NCBI GenBank assembly: GCA_037133475.1 | Contig: JBAXOB010000007.1 | Coordinates: 1 to 64,000, forward strand | From: CAIVAT01 sp037133475 | GTDB lineage: Bacteria > Bacteroidota > Bacteroidia > Bacteroidales > FEN-979 | Direction: 5' to 3' | DNA length: 64,000 nucleotides | In this document: piece by piece, positions 60,880-64,000 of the stretch | Numbering within the stretch: position 1 is the stretch's first letter | Layout: every line of letters begins with the position of its first letter | The notes under the pieces: model-generated | The model's input: only the letters and a program-made list of their open reading frames with translations | Told to the model about the DNA's origin: nothing | Database searches by the model: none | Program-made: the position numbers and the translations under genes

Positions 60880-61671
60880 ATGCGTACCGAAATAACAGCT
60901 GCCAACGAATACCATACTGCTGAAGACACTCCGCATTTTCTTCTGGACAGGTTTACCTTCAACTCCCGGTTTGTCTTCACCTCCCTGTTTTTGAGAACGG
61001 TGTTCAGATCGCGTAATCTTTCGAGGAAGGGAATATACGACTCGGCACATTGGATTAATTCATCACATGACATCTTCACCGATGTGGAACGATGCGGAGG
61101 CCGCATCCATATTACCGGGCTCGATAACATCCGGAATTGCCGGAAACCTGTCATTTTCCTGAGCAACCACATGAGTACCCTTGAAACCATGATCCTGCCG
61201 GGGATTATACAGCCGCTTGCCAATGTTACCTTCGTGGTGAAGGAGGCGCTGGTTAAGCATTGGGCCTTCAAGGATGTTATGCTTTCGCGTAACCCCATCG
61301 TGCTGAGCCGTTCCAACCCCCGTGAAGATTTCAGGATCGTACTGGAGCAGGGTCCCGAAAGGCTTAACCGGGGAATTTCCATCATCATATTCCCGCAAAG
61401 CACCCGCCGCACCGAATTTATCCCTTCAGAATTCAACTCCCTGGGAACAAAACTGGCTGCTAAAACCAATACGCAGATTATCCCGGTCGCCGTAAAAACT
61501 GACTTCTGGGGATTTGGAAAATTCTCAAACTACCTCGGGCCCATCAGCCGCAGCAAACCCGTGCACATCGCCTTCGGGGAGCCCATCGATGTAGCCGGTT
61601 CGGGCAAGGAGGAGCACCAGAAGGTGATCAGCTTTATCTCCTCCCATCTCGACCTGTGGAAAACCCCCTGA
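60880..61671 (+). CDS. Lysophospholipid/1-acylglycerol-phosphate acyltransferase-like protein
   Basis: PlsC-superfamily acyltransferase of 263 residues. The first motif is NHMSTLETM at 96-104, an H-x4-E form in place of the usual H-x4-D. FVVKEALVKHWAFKDVML near 114-131 corresponds to motif II, IFPQSTRRTEF near 169-179 to motif III (usually FPEGTRS) and IIPVAVKTDF near 197-206 to motif IV. The four-motif order is kept but His-Asp and Glu-Gly positions differ, so activity or substrate may differ. A weak hydrophobic segment is near 32-42. It follows the OmpA-type gene by 2 bases. It may act in ornithine-lipid, lipid A or glycerolipid acylation; the sequence does not choose. Confidence 0.8.
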   Translation: MRTEITAANEYHTAEDTPHFLLDRFTFNSRFVFTSLFLRTVFRSRNLSRKGIYDSAHWINSSHDIFTDVERCGGRIHITGLDNIRNCRKPVIFLSNHMSTLETMILPGIIQPLANVTFVVKEALVKHWAFKDVMLSRNPIVLSRSNPREDFRIVLEQGPERLNRGISIIIFPQSTRRTEFIPSEFNSLGTKLAAKTNTQIIPVAVKTDFWGFGKFSNYLGPISRSKPVHIAFGEPIDVAGSGKEEHQKVISFISSHLDLWKTP

Positions 61672-61739
61672 GCGGGTCCATTCACTGTCGAAGGAGGAAT
61701 TTCACCAGTGCATTATAAACCAGAATAAACTCATCTCCC

Positions 61740-63218
61740 ATGCCATCCTGGAAAAAAAATCCTGTCATCTATGAGATCAATACCTGGGTCTGGCTGGAGG
61801 AGCTTAGCCGGAAAATGGATTACCCTGTCACCCTGGGCAATGTCCCGGAAGAGATTTGGGACGAAATCGCCCATCTGAAGGTAGAGGCGATCTGGTTTAT
61901 GGGAGTATGGGAAAGAAGCCCCAGGGGAATTGAGATTTCAAACCAGCATGCCGGGAACCTGGCCGATTTTCGCAGGGCCCTTGCCGATTTCAGTTTTGAA
62001 GACAATGTCGGATCACCCTACTGCGTTCACCGGTATGTCGTTGACGCCCACCTTGGCGGCAATGACGGACTCGCCAAAGCCCGCAGCCAGCTTGCGCAGA
62101 GGGAAATCGGGCTTATCCTTGATTTTGTACCGAATCATCTTGCATACGATCACCCGTGGGTTGAAGAGTTCCCCGACTACTTCATCCGGGGCGATGAAAC
62201 CGACCTGAAGAATGATCCTGTGACCTTCACCCGTGTCGGCGAGGCCATTTTTGCCTGCGGAAAGGACCCCTTTTACCCCGCCTGGCAGGATGTTTTGCAA
62301 ATCAATGCATTTCATCCCGGCTTGCGGGAAGCTGCCATTGAAACCATGACGGGAATTTCGGATCAGTGCGACGGAATCCGCTGCGATATGGCCATGCTCA
62401 TGATCAACGACGTTTTCGCGCGAACCTGGGGCAACCGGGCCGGTTCTCGTCCCGGGTTCGGGTATTGGGAGGAACTTATCCCATCCGTAAAAAGGCACAA
62501 TCCTGGTTTTATCTTTATTGCCGAGGCTTACTGGGACCTGGAATGGGATCTTCATAACCAGGGTTTTGACTACTGCTACGACAAACGGCTCTATGACAGG
62601 CTGGAACACGACACTGCCCAGGATATCCGGCTCCACCTGATGGCAGATACAAATTACCAGAACAAACTGGTTCGTTTTATTGAAAACCACGACGAACCCA
62701 GGCATGTCGTTGCCTTTCAGCCGGGGAAAAACCGGGCGGCTGTTGTTGTAACCTCCACGCTGCCGGGGGCAAAACTCTACCATGAGGGGCAATTCGAAGG
62801 ACGTAAAGTCAAATTGCCGGTATTCCTGCGCCGGCGGCCCGACGAACCCGCCGATACCGATCTGTTCGGTTTTAGCCAGCGATTGCTCCACGCGATCCAC
62901 CATCCTGTTTTCAAGGAGGGTAACTGGCAACTTTGCAATGCTACGGGGTGGAGCGATAACGCCAGTTTCAACAACCTGCTGGCCTGGTGGTGGTACGACA
63001 GTGTTGACCGTTACCTGGTGGTGGTAAACTATTCTTCACTCCCCGCCCAGGGTCACATCAGGATGCCCGGGAGCGATCTGACGGGCAATAACTGGAATTT
63101 AACTGACGTACTGTCAGGCGCCTCATTTGAACGAAACGGTGCAGAGATGCACGAACCCGGGCTATATGTCGCACTTGGGCCGTGGCAAAACCATTTTCTC
63201 CGGTTTTTCCCTTTGTAA
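61740..63218 (+). CDS. Glycoside hydrolase family 13 (alpha-amylase superfamily) enzyme
   Basis: Cytoplasmic-looking enzyme of 492 residues, without signal peptide. The (beta/alpha)8 motifs are DFVPNH at 128-133 (region I), GIRCDMAML at 212-220 (region II, nucleophile Asp216), FIAEAYWD near 259-266 (region III, acid/base Glu262) and FIENHDEPR near 313-321 (region IV, Asp318), all intact. A C-terminal beta domain (about 410-492, with NGAEMHEPGLYVALGPWQNH) follows. The substrate could be an oligosaccharide, glycogen or trehalose-like glucan; no specific subfamily was recognised. It is alone in transcription context, 68 bases after the acyltransferase. Confidence 0.9.
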   Translation: MPSWKKNPVIYEINTWVWLEELSRKMDYPVTLGNVPEEIWDEIAHLKVEAIWFMGVWERSPRGIEISNQHAGNLADFRRALADFSFEDNVGSPYCVHRYVVDAHLGGNDGLAKARSQLAQREIGLILDFVPNHLAYDHPWVEEFPDYFIRGDETDLKNDPVTFTRVGEAIFACGKDPFYPAWQDVLQINAFHPGLREAAIETMTGISDQCDGIRCDMAMLMINDVFARTWGNRAGSRPGFGYWEELIPSVKRHNPGFIFIAEAYWDLEWDLHNQGFDYCYDKRLYDRLEHDTAQDIRLHLMADTNYQNKLVRFIENHDEPRHVVAFQPGKNRAAVVVTSTLPGAKLYHEGQFEGRKVKLPVFLRRRPDEPADTDLFGFSQRLLHAIHHPVFKEGNWQLCNATGWSDNASFNNLLAWWWYDSVDRYLVVVNYSSLPAQGHIRMPGSDLTGNNWNLTDVLSGASFERNGAEMHEPGLYVALGPWQNHFLRFFPL

Positions 63219-63253
63219 GGAAAACCTGGGCCTGGTCACCCGGGAGTAAAGGA

Positions 63254-64000
63254 TTAGTCAGCCATTCCTGGCTTTGGCATGATTATTTTATAATGTTTAT
63301 GCTCATTGGCAATGGTCCATGCGGTCAGGAAAGCCAGGCGCGCCACGCGGGAGGCTTTTTCGGCATTTATCCTGCCGGGGTTGTCAGAAACTTTATGGTA
63401 ATCCTGGTGAAGTCCTGTAAAGAAAAAGATATCGGGAATCCCCTTTATATAAAAATTATAATGATCGCTTTCGGCATCCAGGGTCTCATCTTTACTTTCA
63501 GCCAGTTTAAACCCGATGCTTTTGTTTTGCTTCCTGACGATCTTTACAAGATCGGGATTCTGGCGCGCCCCGATGATTTCCAGCGAATCCGGGTCATTCC
63601 TTGAGATCATGTCAAGGTTGATCATGGCTTCGGTGTTGGCAAGCGGCCACCAGGGCTGGCGTATGTAGGTACCCGATCCGAGCAAGCCCTTTTCCTCCCC
63701 GGCGAAGGCGATGAAGATCACACTCCTTTCGGGCGGTTTTGGCATGGAGGCAAAGGCCCTCGCCACCGCCAGCATCCCGCTGGTACCGGAAGCATTGTCG
63801 TCGGCCCCGTTAAAAATATAATCGCTGTCGGCTTTATGTTCCCTGAGATATCCGATGTGGTCGTAGTGGGCCCCGACGATAATGGCCTCCCCGGGCTTCT
63901 CCTGCCCCGATCCCTTTATATACCCGATCACATTTCGTCCACCGACAGGCGTACTCGTCAGTACGATGTTCATGGCCATGGTTTTTCCGGGAATCAAAAA
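63254..64000 (-). CDS. M28 family zinc aminopeptidase, 5' end cut by the window
   Basis: C-terminal portion (about 248 residues) of a di-zinc peptidase; the open frame runs off the window end at 64000, so the start is missing. Metal and catalytic motifs: GAHYDHIGYL (His, Asp), NGADDNASGTSGMLAVARAF (bridging Asp), FIAFAGEEKGLLGS (catalytic Glu and ligand Glu), INLDMISRND (Asp) and DHYNFYIKGIPDIFFF (His). All five metal ligands are present. The missing N-terminus probably carries a signal peptide, as is common in this family. It is convergent with the GH13 gene, with 35 bases between the ends. Confidence 0.9.
   Translation of the reverse strand, partial: FLIPGKTMAMNIVLTSTPVGGRNVIGYIKGSGQEKPGEAIIVGAHYDHIGYLREHKADSDYIFNGADDNASGTSGMLAVARAFASMPKPPERSVIFIAFAGEEKGLLGSGTYIRQPWWPLANTEAMINLDMISRNDPDSLEIIGARQNPDLVKIVRKQNKSIGFKLAESKDETLDAESDHYNFYIKGIPDIFFFTGLHQDYHKVSDNPGRINAEKASRVARLAFLTAWTIANEHKHYKIIMPKPGMAD

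Overview
The window reads as a chromosomal segment of a Bacteroidota (Bacteroidetes) bacterium, probably a Bacteroidales/Marinilabiliales-like anaerobe or microaerobe. The grounds are a type IX secretion sorting domain, many TAnnTTTG promoter -7 boxes, few Shine-Dalgarno sequences, two ferredoxin-dependent 2-oxoacid oxidoreductases, and a rubredoxin/rubrerythrin peroxide-defence group. Genes are dense and almost all housekeeping or conserved envelope genes. I saw no insertion sequence, prophage structural gene, CRISPR array, rRNA or tRNA.

Layout. 0-10 kb: efp and an LpxD paralogue, then a minus-strand surface-polysaccharide cluster (ligase, two Wzz-like chain-length proteins, flippase), then plus-strand glycosyltransferase, purD and a membrane protein. 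10-19 kb: RNase HII, a large DUF3352-type protein, a peptidoglycan operon on the minus strand (murL-murD2-glucosaminidase), yqgE and an Mpv17-like membrane protein. 19-33 kb: a T9SS cargo protein, an aminotransferase, a four-gene 2-oxoacid:ferredoxin oxidoreductase operon, a small cation-transporter/Pmp3/LETM1-like group, an oxidative-stress group (bcp, gpx, rubredoxin, rubrerythrin), a fused E1 2-oxoacid dehydrogenase and mnmD. 33-38 kb: an ECF sigma factor with a small membrane protein and two CpxP-fold proteins, then exonuclease, NUDIX, lipoprotein and lpxH. 38-47 kb: ferredoxin divergent from korAB, a sensor kinase, tilS and dsbD. 47-51 kb: an unrecognised membrane protein, an SH3-like small protein and a leaderless-peptide GH25 lysozyme, then an M20 dipeptidase. 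51-64 kb: sucA, sucB, nadB, a gamma carbonic anhydrase, a sialate O-acetylesterase, an OmpA protein, an acyltransferase, a GH13 enzyme and an M28 peptidase cut by the window end.

How it works together. Central carbon flow is heavily represented: VOR/KOR-type and KorAB-type ferredoxin enzymes sit near an NAD-type 2-oxoglutarate dehydrogenase (SucA/SucB, no E3 here) and a branched-chain-type E1, which suggests switching between low-potential and NAD-linked oxidation. The murL-murD2 pair indicates that D-glutamate enters peptidoglycan by epimerising the terminal L-Glu of UDP-MurNAc-L-Ala-L-Glu. The best candidates for less-described systems are the CnrYXH-like sigma/anti-sigma/CpxP cluster at 33.1-35.1 kb and the membrane protein/SH3/GH25 cassette at 47.5-50 kb.
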